Shown here in pieces: positions 33,574-43,918 of a DNA stretch of 64,000 nucleotides. The position numbers and the translations under genes were made by a program. How positions within the stretch are numbered: the first letter of the stretch is position 1; every line of letters starts with the position of its first letter. The notes beneath the pieces are model-generated. The model ran no database searches. It saw nothing but the letters and a program-made list of their open reading frames with translations, and was not told where the DNA came from. Location: positions 4,836,001 through 4,900,000 of the forward strand of contig NC_019673.1 of NCBI RefSeq assembly GCF_000328705.1, in the 5' to 3' direction. Source of the DNA: Saccharothrix espanaensis DSM 44229. Lineage in GTDB: Bacteria > Actinomycetota > Actinomycetes > Mycobacteriales > Pseudonocardiaceae.

Positions 33574-35166
33574 CTACCCGGCCCGGTGCGCGACCCGGCC
33601 CGCGACCACGGTCAGCTCGACCGGCAGGTCCGCCAGTTCCTCGGCCGGCACGGTCAGCGGGTCGCCGCGGAACACCGTGAGGTCGGCGCGGAAACCCTCC
33701 CGGATCCGCCCGGCGACCTGTTCCTCACCGCTGCCGTAGGCGGCCCACGTGGTGTAGCCGGCCAGGCTCTGGCGCGCGGTGAGCGCCTGGTCCGCGCCGA
33801 CCGGCGCACGACCGTGCTCGGCGGCGGGGCGGCGCAGCCGGGCCCCGGCCATCACCACCCGGGGGTCGTAGCCGGCGACCGGCCAGTCCGAGCCCAGCGC
33901 GACGCGGCCGCCCGCGCGCACGATGTCGGCGCACCGCCAGCCGTGCCCGCAGCGGTCCGGGCCCAGCCGCTCGGACCAGTTGTCGGTGTGGTCGGGCAGC
34001 GTCCAGTCCAGGTGCGTGGGCTGCATCGAGGCGACGACGTCGAGGCCGGCGAACCGGGTGACGTCGTCGTCGGCGAGCAGTTCGGCGTGCTCGACGCGGT
34101 GCCGGCCGCGCGCCGGGCGGCCGACGGCCTGGTAGGTGTCCAGGGCCTCGGTCACCGCGCGGTCGCCGATGGCGTGGGTGAAGCTGGGCAGGCCGAGCGC
34201 GGCGGCCCGGCGCACCGCGTCCCGGTACCGGCCCAGGTCCGTCCACATCGGACGGGTGCCGTCGCCGGCGCAGTCCGGGTGCCCCAGCCAGGCCGAGCCG
34301 CCGTCGATGGTGCCGTCGAGGAAGAACTTGACCGCACCCGTCCGCCACAGCTTGGCGCGGTCGTCGGCCCGTGCGCCGCGCAGGGCGTCGAGGGTCTCCT
34401 CGATCCGGGCCGGGAACATCCACGGGGCGCGCAGCACCCGCAGCGGCAGCCGGCCCTGCGCCTCCAGCGCGTCGAGGACGGCCTCGGTGCCGGCCCACGA
34501 GTCGGGGACGTGGATCGCGGTGATGCCGCAGGCGGCCTGGTCGGCGAACAGGTCGGCGGCCAGTCGGGCGATGTGCTCGGTGGACGGGCTCGGGACGGCC
34601 GCGTAGCCGTGCAGCACGGCGGACATCTCGTGCAGCTGCCCGGTGGGCACGCCGTCCTCGTCCACCACGATCTCGGAGCGGTCGCCGAAGTCGATCGGCC
34701 CCGTGATGCCGGCCAGGTGCAACGCCCGCGTGCTCATCAGGGCGGTGTGGGAGTCGGCGAGCCACAGGAACGCGGGCCGGCCCGCCACCGCGTCGTCCAG
34801 GAACTGCCGGGGCCGGTCGGGCAGCGCCGGGTACTCGACGCCGTTCACGACCACCCAGCCGTCCGGCGGCAGCCCGTCGGCGGCGCGGCGCAGCAGGTCG
34901 CGCAGTCGCACCGGGGTGGTGAGCCCGGCCGCGTCCACGCCCCCGGCGTCGGCGACGCCGTGCAGCGGGTGCTGGTGCGAGTCGACCAGGCCCGGCGTGA
35001 CGACCAGACCGGACCCGTCGACCACCTCGGTGCGCGAGCCGATCGGCAGGTCGTCGCCGACGGCCACGACCAGCCCGTCGCGGACGGCGACCGCACTGGC
35101 GAGGGGCCGCTGCGGGTCCATCGTGTGGACGGTGGCCCCGAGGATCACCAAATCGGCGGCGGTCAT
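33574..35166 (-). CDS. YtcJ-like metal-dependent amidohydrolase
   Basis: A 530-residue amidohydrolase of the amidohydrolase_3 (YtcJ/NfdA exoenzyme) type. The first metal motif is VDSHQHPLHG (HxH), with further ligands in KFFLDGTIDGGS, FTHAIGDRAV and RVEHAELL, and DWP (GSDWPVAGY) near residue 420. The substrate is an amide or cyclic imide, not predictable. The ATG overlaps the permease stop by four bases (ATGA), so the pair is an operon: an importer and a hydrolase for the same nitrogen compound. Confidence 0.9.
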   Translation of the reverse strand: MTAADLVILGATVHTMDPQRPLASAVAVRDGLVVAVGDDLPIGSRTEVVDGSGLVVTPGLVDSHQHPLHGVADAGGVDAAGLTTPVRLRDLLRRAADGLPPDGWVVVNGVEYPALPDRPRQFLDDAVAGRPAFLWLADSHTALMSTRALHLAGITGPIDFGDRSEIVVDEDGVPTGQLHEMSAVLHGYAAVPSPSTEHIARLAADLFADQAACGITAIHVPDSWAGTEAVLDALEAQGRLPLRVLRAPWMFPARIEETLDALRGARADDRAKLWRTGAVKFFLDGTIDGGSAWLGHPDCAGDGTRPMWTDLGRYRDAVRRAAALGLPSFTHAIGDRAVTEALDTYQAVGRPARGRHRVEHAELLADDDVTRFAGLDVVASMQPTHLDWTLPDHTDNWSERLGPDRCGHGWRCADIVRAGGRVALGSDWPVAGYDPRVVMAGARLRRPAAEHGRAPVGADQALTARQSLAGYTTWAAYGSGEEQVAGRIREGFRADLTVFRGDPLTVPAEELADLPVELTVVAGRVAHRAG

Positions 35167-36692
35167 CGGTCGATTCCTTCCACGCGGGTCGCGAACGAGG
35201 CGCTGACCAGCACTTTATCCTGGGGACGGGCGATCAGCAGGTACAGCAGGCCGGCCAGCACGACCACCGCCGACACCAGCGGGGCCGCCCAGATCTGGTA
35301 CCAGGGCGCGCCGACCGGGGCGAGGATGGCCCGGGGCCACGCGATGTTGACGAACTCGAAGCCCAGCCACCCCACCGCCAGGGCGTTGATCACGGTGCCG
35401 GTCCGGCCCAGCCGCACGTACCCGGCCGGCACCCACGTGCCGCGCAGCCGGGCGATCAGCGCCGCCAGCGCGGTCAGGAAGAACGTCAGGTAGAGCACCG
35501 CCGTGCCGAACGCGATCAGGCTGCCGATGGCCGCGCTGTTCACCGCCAGCAGCAGCCCGGCGCAGCCCACGACCGTCACCGCCACGACCGCGCCGATGGG
35601 CACCTGCCGGCGGCTGACCGCGGACATCAGCCGCGACAGCGGCAGCACGCCGTCGCGGGCCATCGAGTAGACGCCCCGGGCCGTCGAGCCCTGCGAGGCC
35701 AGTCCGCAGGCGAAGAACGCGACCACCACGACGACCACGAACGGCTTGGCCGACCAGCTCCCGAACGAGGCGATCACCGCCGTCGACACCGGGTCCGGGT
35801 CGAGGCCGGCGACCACCGAGGGCAGGTCCGGGTGGACCAGCGTGGTGGCGAACGCGTTCAGGATCACCAGCGCGCCGACGCTGAGCAGCGCCCACCAGAT
35901 CGCCCGCGGCACGTGCCGGGCGGCGTTGCGGGTCTCCTCGGAGGTGGCGACGCAGGCGTCGAACCCGATGAACGCCCACCCGCCGACGGCCAGCGCGGCG
36001 AGCAGCGCGGCCGGCACCGAGCCGGCCGAGCCGGCCTCCGCGCCCAGGGTGGCGGTCAGGATCGAGAACGGCTGCTCGCGGAACGCCAGCAGCAGCACCA
36101 CCCCGATCAGCACCGACGCGACGGCCTCGGCGGCGACGCCGAGCGCGAGCACGCGGCGCAGCACGTCGATGCCGAACGTGTTGACCAGCGCGCACACCAC
36201 GATGAACCCGGCGGCCACGGCCACCAGCAGGTTGGGCGTGGGGGTGATGCCGAACAGCCCCAGGATCCACGGCGCGGACAGGTAGCCGATGGTGGTGTTG
36301 GCGACCAGCGGCCCGCACAGCGACAGCCACCCGGTCATCCAGGCGAACCCGGGCCCGATCAGCCGGCGGGACCACTGGTAGGCCCCGCCGGAGACCGGGA
36401 ACTCCGAGGCGAGTTCGGAGTAGACGGTCAGCAGCAGGCACTGGCCGAGCAGGCAGACCGGCAGCGCCCACACCCAGGCGGGGCCGGCCACCGTCATGCC
36501 GACCAGCACCACCGCGTAGAGCCCGACCACCGGCGAGACGGTCGCGAAGCCCATCCCGATGTTGCCCAGCACGCCCAGCCGCCGGCTCAACCGCTGCTCG
36601 TAGCCCAGCGCCCGGAGCCGGGCGTCGTCGGCCGCGGTCTCCGGGTTGGCCGCCGGCGGCGGGGCGGTTCTGCTGGTCGGGTCTTCGATCAC
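35163..36692 (-). CDS. APC-superfamily amino acid/polyamine permease
   Basis: A 509-residue permease with 12 predicted membrane helices. The first helix carries IGMGFATVSPVVG, and SGGAYQW/GWAFIGFDACVATSEETRNAARHVP are typical of the amino acid-polyamine-organocation family (GABA permease-like subgroup). GTG 36692 has GGAGG 7 bases upstream. It shares a divergent promoter region with the PucR gene and is co-transcribed with the amidohydrolase, suggesting uptake of an amine that the cluster degrades. Confidence 0.9.
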   Translation of the reverse strand: MIEDPTSRTAPPPAANPETAADDARLRALGYEQRLSRRLGVLGNIGMGFATVSPVVGLYAVVLVGMTVAGPAWVWALPVCLLGQCLLLTVYSELASEFPVSGGAYQWSRRLIGPGFAWMTGWLSLCGPLVANTTIGYLSAPWILGLFGITPTPNLLVAVAAGFIVVCALVNTFGIDVLRRVLALGVAAEAVASVLIGVVLLLAFREQPFSILTATLGAEAGSAGSVPAALLAALAVGGWAFIGFDACVATSEETRNAARHVPRAIWWALLSVGALVILNAFATTLVHPDLPSVVAGLDPDPVSTAVIASFGSWSAKPFVVVVVVAFFACGLASQGSTARGVYSMARDGVLPLSRLMSAVSRRQVPIGAVVAVTVVGCAGLLLAVNSAAIGSLIAFGTAVLYLTFFLTALAALIARLRGTWVPAGYVRLGRTGTVINALAVGWLGFEFVNIAWPRAILAPVGAPWYQIWAAPLVSAVVVLAGLLYLLIARPQDKVLVSASFATRVEGIDR

Positions 36693-36804
36693 GGCGGGGC
36701 CTCCTGCGGTGTCCTGGAGCGGACTGAGACGCTGATCACGTGGAGTGGGACGGTAGGTGGGCGGGACCGGGCCCGTCGATGGACGTGGCGGTGAACTTCC
36801 CGCG

Positions 36805-36823
36805 CAGGGTGGACACTGTGTCC
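36805..36823 (+). promoter_or_regulatory. -10 box and palindrome at the PucR start
   Basis: CAGGGT (36805-36810) ends 7 bases before GTG 36818. The palindrome GGACAC-T-GTGTCC (36811-36823) covers the start codon. Confidence 0.4.
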
Positions 36824-38328
36824 ATGCCGCTCACCGTGAACGCCCTGCTGGCCGTGCGCGACCTGCACCTGGCGCTGGTCGCCGGCGCGACCGGGCGGGA
36901 CCGGGTGATCGAGGCCGCGCACGTCTCGGAGCTGGCCCGGCCCGGCGAGTGGCTGCACGGCGGTGAACTGCTGATGACGGCCGGTGTGGTGCTGCCGACC
37001 GACCCGGAGTCGTGCCGGGGGTACGTGCGGGACGTGGTGGACGGCGGCGCGGCGGCGCTCGGGTTCGGCGTCGGCCACGGCCAGCCCCACCTCGCGCCGC
37101 CCGCGCGCTGGTGGCCGCCGCCGAGGAGGCCGGGCTGCCGCTGCTGGTGGTGCCGGACGAGGTGCCGTTCATCGCGGTGACCAAGGCGGTGTTCGCGGCG
37201 CTCGCGGCCGAGGACCGGCGCGCGTTGGAGCACACCGTCGACGTGCAGCGCCGGCTCACCGTCGCCGCGACCTCCGGCGGCCTCGACGCGATCCTCAAGG
37301 TGTGGCTGGACGCGACCGGCCGCGCCGCCGTGGTGACCGACCTGCTCGGCCGGGAGCTGGCCGGCGTCGGCCCCGCCGCCCGCCCGCTGCTCGCCGCCGG
37401 GCGCACCGTGCTGGACGAGGTGGGCGCGCGCGGCCTGCTGGGCAGCGCGTCCGTGGCGGTGGACGGGCTGACCGTGGGCGTGCAGCCGATCGGCGCCCGC
37501 CGGCTGCGCGGGCACCTGCTGCTGGCCCGCCCGCCGCAGCCCACGCCCGGCACCGCGGACGCCGCGCTGGTGTCGCTGCTGACGCTGGAGCTGGAACGCC
37601 GCCACCTGGCCGACGAGCCGCGCCGGCGGGCCGGTGCGGAGGCGACGGCCCGGCTGCTCGCCGGGATGCCCGACGACCAGGCCGCCGCGACCCTCGCCGC
37701 GTTCGGCCTGTCCGCGCCCTCGGTGCGCGGCCTCGCCGTGCGGGCCCGGCCCGACGACACCGCGGAACTCGCGGCCGACCTGGCGCTCGTGCTGCCCGGC
37801 GGTCTGGTCCGGTCCTCCGGCGACACGGTCGAGGCGCTGGTGGTGGACGAGGTCGACGTCCCGGCGCTGCTCGACCGGTTCGCGCCCGGACGCCCGGCCG
37901 GGATCGGCGCGGCGCTGCGGCCCGGCGCGGCGGCGGTGTCGCTTCGGCAGGCACGGGCGCTGGTGGCGACCAGCAGCCGGCTCGGCCGGCCGGCGGAGGC
38001 CGGCGAGCACAGCACCAGCCGACTGCTGCTCACGCTCGGACCGCCGGAGCTGCTGGCGTCGTTCGCCGACACCGTGCTGGCGCCGATCGACGCCGCCGAC
38101 CCGCGCGGGCAGCTCCTGGCGACCCTGCGGGTGTGGCTGGACGCGAACGGCGCGTGGGACGTCACCGCCCAGCGCCTGGGCGTCCACCGGCACACGGTCC
38201 GCAACCGCGTCGACCGGATCGAGCAGCTCACCGGGCGTGCGCTGGCCACCGCGTCCACGCGCTACGAGCTGTGGCTCGCGCTGGAGGCACGGGACGCTCT
38301 CTCCTACGCGAGCCCGACCCGCCCCTGA
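36818..38328 (+). pseudogene. PucR-family activator, split by a frameshift
   Basis: The PucR N-terminal domain starts at GTG 36818 (or ATG 36824; PLTVNALLAVRDLHLALVAG, GEWLHGGELLMTAGVVL) and continues in frame to GHGQPHLAPP near 37100. From there the homologous sequence (ARALVAAAEEAGLPLLVVPDEVPFIAVT) goes on in the -1 frame to the stop at 38328, ending with the PucR helix-turn-helix (VTAQRLGVHRHTVRNRVDRIEQL). One base is missing (or two added) in the run around 37090-37110. It may be a real mutation, a sequencing error in a GC-rich run, or a slippage site. If intact it would regulate the flanking amine genes. Confidence 0.82.
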
Positions 38329-38414
38329 CCTGGGCGCGCCCGGCCTGGACGTCGCGGCGGGTTCCGGCCGTGAAGTTGGACGTGGCGTCGATCGACCCGG
38401 CGGCGGGGCGACCG

Positions 38415-38420
38415 TAGTTT
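38415..38420 (+). promoter_or_regulatory. candidate -10 box (TAGTTT) of the amine-catabolic operon
   Basis: TAGTTT in the 147-bp gap before the amine oxidase gene would start transcription near 38427, giving a 49-base leader with the GGAGG ribosome-binding site at 38461. Confidence 0.4.
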
Positions 38421-38475
38421 CGCCGACACGGCCCGCAGCGGCGCGCCGTGCACGGTGACAGGAGGCGGGTGCTCG

Positions 38476-39771
38476 ATGGGTTCTCCGGAAGTCGATGTCG
38501 CGATCGTGGGTGCCGGGTTCGCCGGGCTGACGGCCGCGCATGACCTGGCGGCGGCCGGGCGCGCGGTACGCGTGCTGGAGGCGCGGGGCCGGATCGGCGG
38601 CCGCACCTGGTACCGCACCGACCTGGTCGACGGGGTCGGGCTGGAGATGGGCGGCACGTGGATCGTCCCGGAGCAGACCTTCGTCACCGACGAGGTGCGC
38701 CGGTACGGCATCGCGGTGTCCGACAGCGAACTGCCCGAGCGGATGACCTGGTCGGACCGGGGCAGCGTGCTGACCTCGCTGCTCCCGGTGCCGCCCGCCG
38801 AACTCGAAGACCTGGAGCACGCGGTCCGCGCGCTGGTCGCCGCCGGCGCGCGGCTCGACGTGGACCGCCCGCTGGCCGAGCAGGGCCTCGCCGACCTCGA
38901 CGTGCCGATCCGCGAGTGGGCGGACGCGGCCGGGCTGCGCGGCAACGCCCGCGAGCTGCTGATCTCGTGGTTCTGCGGGTGCGGCAACGCCTCCGCCGAC
39001 ACCGGCTCCGCGCTGGACGTGCTGCGCTGGCTCGCCGCGATGGGCAACTCGGTGTGGGGCATGGTCCGGGCCAGCGTGCTCGGGCAGACCTTCGACTCCG
39101 GGACCGCCGCCCTGGCCGAGGCGATCGCGCACGACAGCGGCGCGGAGATCCTGCTCAACGCGCCCGTGCGGTCGATTCGCCAGGAGGCCGACCACGTCGT
39201 CCTGGTCCACGACGGCGGGCAGCTCACGGCCCGCCGGGTGCTGGTGACCGTGCCGCTCGGGGTGTTGCGGCACATCGACTTCCGGCCCGCGCTGTCGCCC
39301 GGCAAGCTCGCCGTCTCCACCGAGAACCACGCGGGGCAGGGCCAGAAGGTGTGGGCGGTGGCCCGCGACGTGCCGCCGGACCTGAGCGGCTACGGCTGGG
39401 GCACCGCGTTCGACTACGTCGGCGCGATGAAGACCCTGCCCGAGGGCGTGCTGCTGGTGTGCTTCGCGCCGGAGCACGACCGGGTGGACGGCAACGACCC
39501 GGCGGACGTGCAGCGCGCGGTCCGCGAGTTCGCGCCGGACGCCGTGGTCGTCGCCACCGCCACCCACGAGTGGGTGGACGACGAGTGGTCGCGCGGCACG
39601 TGGACGACGTTCCGGGCCGGCCAGATCTCCCGCTACGAGCAGGACCTCGCCGTCCCCGAGGGCCTGGTGCACTTCGCGGGCGCGCACACCGCGCGGCGGT
39701 GGCCGGGGTTCATCGACGGCGCGATCGACAGCGGCCGGCGCGCCGCCGCCGAGTTGCTGGCGGTGCTGTGA
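38476..39771 (+). CDS. flavin-containing amine oxidase (putrescine/monoamine oxidase-like)
   Basis: A 431-residue FAD enzyme of the amine-oxidase family. Motifs: [41 protein letters not shown], and the C-terminal [27 protein letters not shown]. The fold and length fit bacterial monoamine/putrescine oxidases. The start is ATG 38476 with GGAGG 10 bases upstream. It overlaps the agmatinase-family gene by one base, and the aldehyde dehydrogenase that follows would oxidise its aldehyde product. Confidence 0.92.
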   Translation: MGSPEVDVAIVGAGFAGLTAAHDLAAAGRAVRVLEARGRIGGRTWYRTDLVDGVGLEMGGTWIVPEQTFVTDEVRRYGIAVSDSELPERMTWSDRGSVLTSLLPVPPAELEDLEHAVRALVAAGARLDVDRPLAEQGLADLDVPIREWADAAGLRGNARELLISWFCGCGNASADTGSALDVLRWLAAMGNSVWGMVRASVLGQTFDSGTAALAEAIAHDSGAEILLNAPVRSIRQEADHVVLVHDGGQLTARRVLVTVPLGVLRHIDFRPALSPGKLAVSTENHAGQGQKVWAVARDVPPDLSGYGWGTAFDYVGAMKTLPEGVLLVCFAPEHDRVDGNDPADVQRAVREFAPDAVVVATATHEWVDDEWSRGTWTTFRAGQISRYEQDLAVPEGLVHFAGAHTARRWPGFIDGAIDSGRRAAAELLAVL

Positions 39772-40709
39772 TGCCGATCGGCCCCGCCGACGCCACCCGG
39801 ATCCCGCGCTACGCCGGGGACAGCACCTTCGCCCGGCTGCCCCGGCTGACCGACCTGCCCGACGCCGACGTGCTGGTGTGGGGCGTGCCGTTCGACGCGG
39901 GCGTCAGCTACCGGCCGGGTGCCCGGTTCGGGCCGGCGCACGTGCGGCAGAGCTCGCGCCTGCTGCGGCCCTACAACCCGGCGCTGGACGTGGAGCCGTT
40001 CACCGCGCGGCAGGTCGCCGACGCCGGGGACGTCGGGGTCAACCCGTTCGACATCGGCGAGGCGGTGGCCACGATCGAGGCGGCGGCCCGCGAGCTGGGC
40101 GGGACCCGGCGCAGGCTGCTCACGATCGGCGGCGACCACACCATCGCGCTGCCGCTGCTGCGCGTGCAGCACGAGCGGCACGGACCGGTGGCGGTGCTGC
40201 ACTTCGACGCGCACCTCGACACCTGGGACACCTACTTCGGCGCCGCCTACACCCACGGCACACCGTTCCGCCGGGCCGGCGAGGAGGGGCTGGTCGACGC
40301 CGACCACTCGGTGCACGTCGGCATCCGGGGCCCGCTGTACTCGAAGCTGGACCTGGCCGAGAGCGAGGAGCTCGGGTTCACCGCCGTGCACGCCCGCGAC
40401 TTCGCCCGGCAGCCGATCGACGCGATCATCGACCGGGTCCGGGCCCGGCTGGGCGACCGGCCGGTGTACGTCTCGGTCGACATCGACGTGCTCGACCCGG
40501 GTTTCGCGCCGGGCACCGGGACCCCGGAAGCGGGCGGCCTGTCCAGCCGTGAACTGCTGGAGGTGCTGCGCGGCCTGTCCGGGCTCAACGTGGTGGGCGC
40601 GGACCTCGTGGAGGTCTCCCCGGCCTACGACCACGCCGAGATCACCGGAATCGCCGCCGCCCACGTGCTCTACGAACTGCTGTCCGTGCTGCCCGAGGAG
40701 GAGCGGTGA
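39771..40709 (+). CDS. agmatinase-family ureohydrolase
   Basis: A 312-residue arginase-superfamily enzyme. All binuclear manganese ligands are visible: GGDHT (His), FDAHLDTW (Asp, His, Asp) and [19 protein letters not shown] (Asp, Asp). The family members hydrolyse agmatine, guanidinobutyrate or guanidinopropionate to urea plus amine. Its place between an amine oxidase and an aldehyde dehydrogenase fits either agmatine to putrescine or guanidinobutyrate to GABA. Confidence 0.92.
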   Translation: MPIGPADATRIPRYAGDSTFARLPRLTDLPDADVLVWGVPFDAGVSYRPGARFGPAHVRQSSRLLRPYNPALDVEPFTARQVADAGDVGVNPFDIGEAVATIEAAARELGGTRRRLLTIGGDHTIALPLLRVQHERHGPVAVLHFDAHLDTWDTYFGAAYTHGTPFRRAGEEGLVDADHSVHVGIRGPLYSKLDLAESEELGFTAVHARDFARQPIDAIIDRVRARLGDRPVYVSVDIDVLDPGFAPGTGTPEAGGLSSRELLEVLRGLSGLNVVGADLVEVSPAYDHAEITGIAAAHVLYELLSVLPEEER

Positions 40710-42130
40710 CCGACGCCGTGCACAACGTCATCGGCGGGCAGACCCGCGAAACGATCGCCGGGGCGACCACGGAACTGGTCGACCCCAGCACCGGCGAGGT
40801 CTGCGACACCGCACCACTGTCCACTGTGGAGGACGTCGACGCCGCTTATCGCGCGGCCGTCGACGCTTTCGAGGTGTGGCGCGACACCACGCCGGGGCAG
40901 CGCCAAGTCGCGTTGCTGCGGTGCGCGGACGCGCTGGAGCGCCGTGCGGCGGAGTTCGTCGCCGCCGAGTGCCGCGACACCGGCAAGCCGACCGCGACCA
41001 CGCTGTCCGACGAGGTGCTGGCCGCCGTGGACGCGCTGCGGTTCTTCGCCGGCGCGGCGCGGGTGCTGCCCGGTGTCGGCGCGACCGAGTACGCGCCCGG
41101 CCACACCTCCTACGTGCGACGTGAGCCGGTGGGCGTGGTCGGTCAGGTCGCGCCGTGGAACTACCCGTTGCTCATGGCGATGTGGAAGATCGCGCCCGCG
41201 CTGGCGGCGGGCAACACGGTGGTGCTCAAGCCCGCCGACACCACCCCGGTGACCGCGGTGATGTTCGGGGTGCTGGCGGCCGAGTTCCTGCCTGCGGGCG
41301 TGCTCAACGTCGTGTGCGGCGACCGCGACACGGGTCGTGCGGTGGTGGCCCACCCGGCCGCCGCGATGGTGTCGATCACCGGGTCGACCCGGGCAGGCGT
41401 GGAGGTGGCCCGCAGCGCGGCCGACCGGGTCGCCCGCACGCACCTGGAACTGGGCGGCAACGCGCCCGTGGTCGTGTTCGCCGACGCGGACCTCGACGCG
41501 GCAGTGGAGGGGATCGTCGCGACGGGCTTCTTCAACGCCGGGCAGGACTGCACGGCGGCGTCCCGGGTCCTGGTCGACCGCCGCGTGCACGACGAGTTCG
41601 CCGCCCGCTTGGCCGAACGAGCCAGGACCGTCCACACCGGACCACCGAGCGACCCGACCGCCCACTACGGCCCGCTGAACAACGCCGACCAGTTCGCCCG
41701 CGTCCGCGCCATCCTCGACGGCCTGCCCGACCACGCCCGGATCACCGCCGGCGGCGAGGCCGTGGGCGAGCGCGGCTACTTCCTCGCGCCGACGGTCGTC
41801 ACCGGGGTCCGGCAGGACGACGCCGTGGTCCAACAGGAGAACTTCGGCCCGGTGCTGACCGTGCAGCCGTTCACCGACGAGGCCCACGCGCTGCGGTTGG
41901 CGTGCGGGGTGGAGCAAGGACTGGCCGCGAGCGTGTGGACCAGCGACCACGGACGTGCGCTGCGCATGTCGGCCCGGCTTGACTTCGGCTGCGTGTGGAT
42001 CAACACCCACATGGTCCTGGTGCCCGAGATGCCGCACGGCGGGTTCAAGCAGTCCGGCTACGGGAAGGACCTCTCGCAGTACAGCCTGGAGGAGTACACG
42101 CGCGTGAAGCACGTGATGCACAAACTCTGA
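40706..42130 (+). CDS. aldehyde dehydrogenase (aminobutyraldehyde dehydrogenase-like)
   Basis: A 474-residue NAD(P)-dependent aldehyde dehydrogenase. It shows the [22 protein letters not shown] segment, the catalytic Glu in [11 protein letters not shown], the nucleophile Cys in [15 protein letters not shown] and the NFGPVLTV stretch. It is closest in type to gamma-aminobutyraldehyde dehydrogenases. Its GTG start overlaps the ureohydrolase stop (GTGA), so the three enzymes form one translation unit, turning putrescine or guanidinobutyraldehyde into GABA-type acids. Confidence 0.92.
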   Translation: MTDAVHNVIGGQTRETIAGATTELVDPSTGEVCDTAPLSTVEDVDAAYRAAVDAFEVWRDTTPGQRQVALLRCADALERRAAEFVAAECRDTGKPTATTLSDEVLAAVDALRFFAGAARVLPGVGATEYAPGHTSYVRREPVGVVGQVAPWNYPLLMAMWKIAPALAAGNTVVLKPADTTPVTAVMFGVLAAEFLPAGVLNVVCGDRDTGRAVVAHPAAAMVSITGSTRAGVEVARSAADRVARTHLELGGNAPVVVFADADLDAAVEGIVATGFFNAGQDCTAASRVLVDRRVHDEFAARLAERARTVHTGPPSDPTAHYGPLNNADQFARVRAILDGLPDHARITAGGEAVGERGYFLAPTVVTGVRQDDAVVQQENFGPVLTVQPFTDEAHALRLACGVEQGLAASVWTSDHGRALRMSARLDFGCVWINTHMVLVPEMPHGGFKQSGYGKDLSQYSLEEYTRVKHVMHKL

Positions 42131-42153
42131 CGGCCGGGTCCCGGGCTTCCGGG

Positions 42154-42543
42154 TCACGGGGCGCAGGCGCTGGTGAGCGCGGCCACCTGGTCGGCCTTGG
42201 TGGCGAGCCAGGCGGCCGGGCGGCCGACCAGGTCGTCCACGGTGACGTCGCGCAGCGTCGCGGCGAGCGCGGCGATGGCCTGGTTGACGGTGGTGTCGGC
42301 GGCCGACGCGGCGAGGTCGGTCAGCGAGTTCGCGGCGTCGTGCGCGCTGCTCACCGCCCGCTCCGGCGACCCGGCGTCGAAGATCCGCCCGGCCTGGGAC
42401 AGCGCGTCGGCGCACACCTGCACGGTGGTCGCGGTGTTGGAGATGGCGTTGGCGGTGTTCGCGACTTCCTGTGCGGCACCGCAGCCGCTCAGGACGACGG
42501 CGAGGGTGGCAGCGGACAACGCGACAGCGACAGGGGAACGCAT
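42154..42543 (-). CDS. small lipoprotein
   Basis: A 129-residue exported protein with a lipobox (LAVVLSGC) at residues 13-20. The mature part is alanine- and aspartate-rich and predicted helical (VCADALSQAGRIFD, VNQAIAALAATLRDV), with one further cysteine pair (VC...SAC). No family recognised. ATG 42543 has GAGGAG upstream. It is convergent with the aldehyde dehydrogenase across 23 bp and probably independent of it. Confidence 0.82.
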   Translation of the reverse strand: MRSPVAVALSAATLAVVLSGCGAAQEVANTANAISNTATTVQVCADALSQAGRIFDAGSPERAVSSAHDAANSLTDLAASAADTTVNQAIAALAATLRDVTVDDLVGRPAAWLATKADQVAALTSACAP

Positions 42544-42751
42544 CAGGACTCCTCCGGCTCAACCGAACCAGAGGTCTCCCCGGTCGTCGCGAGGCGACGA
42601 CGTCGTGACCGAGCCGCTGTGGAGCGGCCGTAATGACGATCACGAACCGGGCGGGTACTCCCCTCCGCACCACAAGCATCCGACACTCCCGGCCTCCACG
42701 TCAAGCGACCACCACTACTAATCCAGGACCGAACCTGTCCGCAATGGTTCC

Positions 42752-42757
42752 TAACCT
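42752..42757 (+). promoter_or_regulatory. -10 box (TAACCT), leaderless epoxide hydrolase gene
   Basis: TAACCT ends 6 bases before ATG 42764, and no ribosome-binding site is present. Confidence 0.5.
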
Positions 42758-42763
42758 GGTCAC

Positions 42764-43918
42764 ATGACCGACGAGATCACCCCCTTCCGCATCGGGGTCC
42801 CGCAGCGCGACCTCGACGACCTGCGCGACCGGCTGGCCGCGACCCGGTGGCCGGCCCCGCTTCCGGGCGACGGCTGGGACACCGGCGTGCCGACCGCCTG
42901 GCTCCGCGACCTCGCCGAGTACTGGCGCACCGGCTACGACTGGCGGGCCGCCGAGGCGGAACTCAACCGGCACCCGCAGTTCACCACCGTGATCGACGGG
43001 CAGCGCGTGCACTTCCTGCACGTCCGCTCCCCCGAGCCGGACGCGTTCCCGCTGGTGCTCACGCACGGCTGGCCCGGTTCGGTGGTCGAGTTCCTGGACC
43101 TGATCGGGCCGCTCACCGACCCCCGGGCACACGGCGGCGACCCCGCCCACGCGTTCCACGTCGTCATCCCGTCGCTGCCGGGTTTCGGCTTCTCCGGTCC
43201 CACGGCGGACGGCGGCTGGGACGTCGAGCGGATCGCCCGCGCGTGGGCGGAACTGATGCGGCGGCTGGGCTACGAGCGCTACGGCGCGCACGGCGGTGAC
43301 ATCGGCGCGGCGGTGAGCCCGGAGCTGGGCCGGGTCGCCCCGGACCGCGTCGCGGGCGTCCACGTCAACGGCGGCCCCGGCCCGCTCCCGCCGTTGCCGC
43401 TGTCAGAGGAGGACACCGCCGCGCTGACCGACCTCGAACGCGACCGGATCCGGCGGATCGAGGCGTTCATGCAGGAGGAGTTCGGCTACATCTCGATCCA
43501 GTCGACGCGTCCGCAGACCCTCGCGCACGGCCTGGTCGACTCCCCCGCCGGGCAGCTCGCGTGGATCATGGACAAGTTCCGCGAGTGGACCCACCCGCGC
43601 GACGTCGACCCCGACAAGATCATCGACCGCGACCGGTTGCTCACCAACGTGATGATCTACTGGCTGACCGGAACGGCGGGTTCGGCGGCGTACGTCGGCT
43701 ACGCGCAACAGCAGTCGTGGGGCGTGGTGCCGGAGAACTCCGGCGTACCCACCGGCGTGATCGTGTTCGCGCACGACGTGGCGATCCGCCGCTACTCGGA
43801 AGCGGAGAACACCATCACGCGCTGGGTCGACGTCAACCGGGGCGGCCACTTCGCCGCCCTCGAAGAACCCGAACTGCTCCTAGCCGACATCCGCGAGTTC
43901 TTCGCCAAAATCCGCTGA
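42764..43918 (+). CDS. epoxide hydrolase, alpha/beta-hydrolase fold
   Basis: A 384-residue microsomal-type epoxide hydrolase. The EHN N-terminal domain ([23 protein letters not shown]) precedes the hydrolase core with the oxyanion motif HGWPGS, nucleophile Asp in HGGDIG and the C-terminal His in [10 protein letters not shown]. It opens epoxides to diols by water addition. It is translated from a leaderless message and stands alone. The plus-strand transcript continues into a strong RNA-type hairpin 118 bases downstream. Confidence 0.92.
   Translation: MTDEITPFRIGVPQRDLDDLRDRLAATRWPAPLPGDGWDTGVPTAWLRDLAEYWRTGYDWRAAEAELNRHPQFTTVIDGQRVHFLHVRSPEPDAFPLVLTHGWPGSVVEFLDLIGPLTDPRAHGGDPAHAFHVVIPSLPGFGFSGPTADGGWDVERIARAWAELMRRLGYERYGAHGGDIGAAVSPELGRVAPDRVAGVHVNGGPGPLPPLPLSEEDTAALTDLERDRIRRIEAFMQEEFGYISIQSTRPQTLAHGLVDSPAGQLAWIMDKFREWTHPRDVDPDKIIDRDRLLTNVMIYWLTGTAGSAAYVGYAQQQSWGVVPENSGVPTGVIVFAHDVAIRRYSEAENTITRWVDVNRGGHFAALEEPELLLADIREFFAKIR

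Noticed and set aside
33586-35493. 635-codon plus-strand frame opposite the amidohydrolase
   Set aside because: Shadow frame of a gene with all amidohydrolase motifs.
36736-39687. 983-codon minus-strand frame
   Set aside because: Antisense to the PucR and amine oxidase genes, whose motifs are unambiguous; the translated product is low in complexity.
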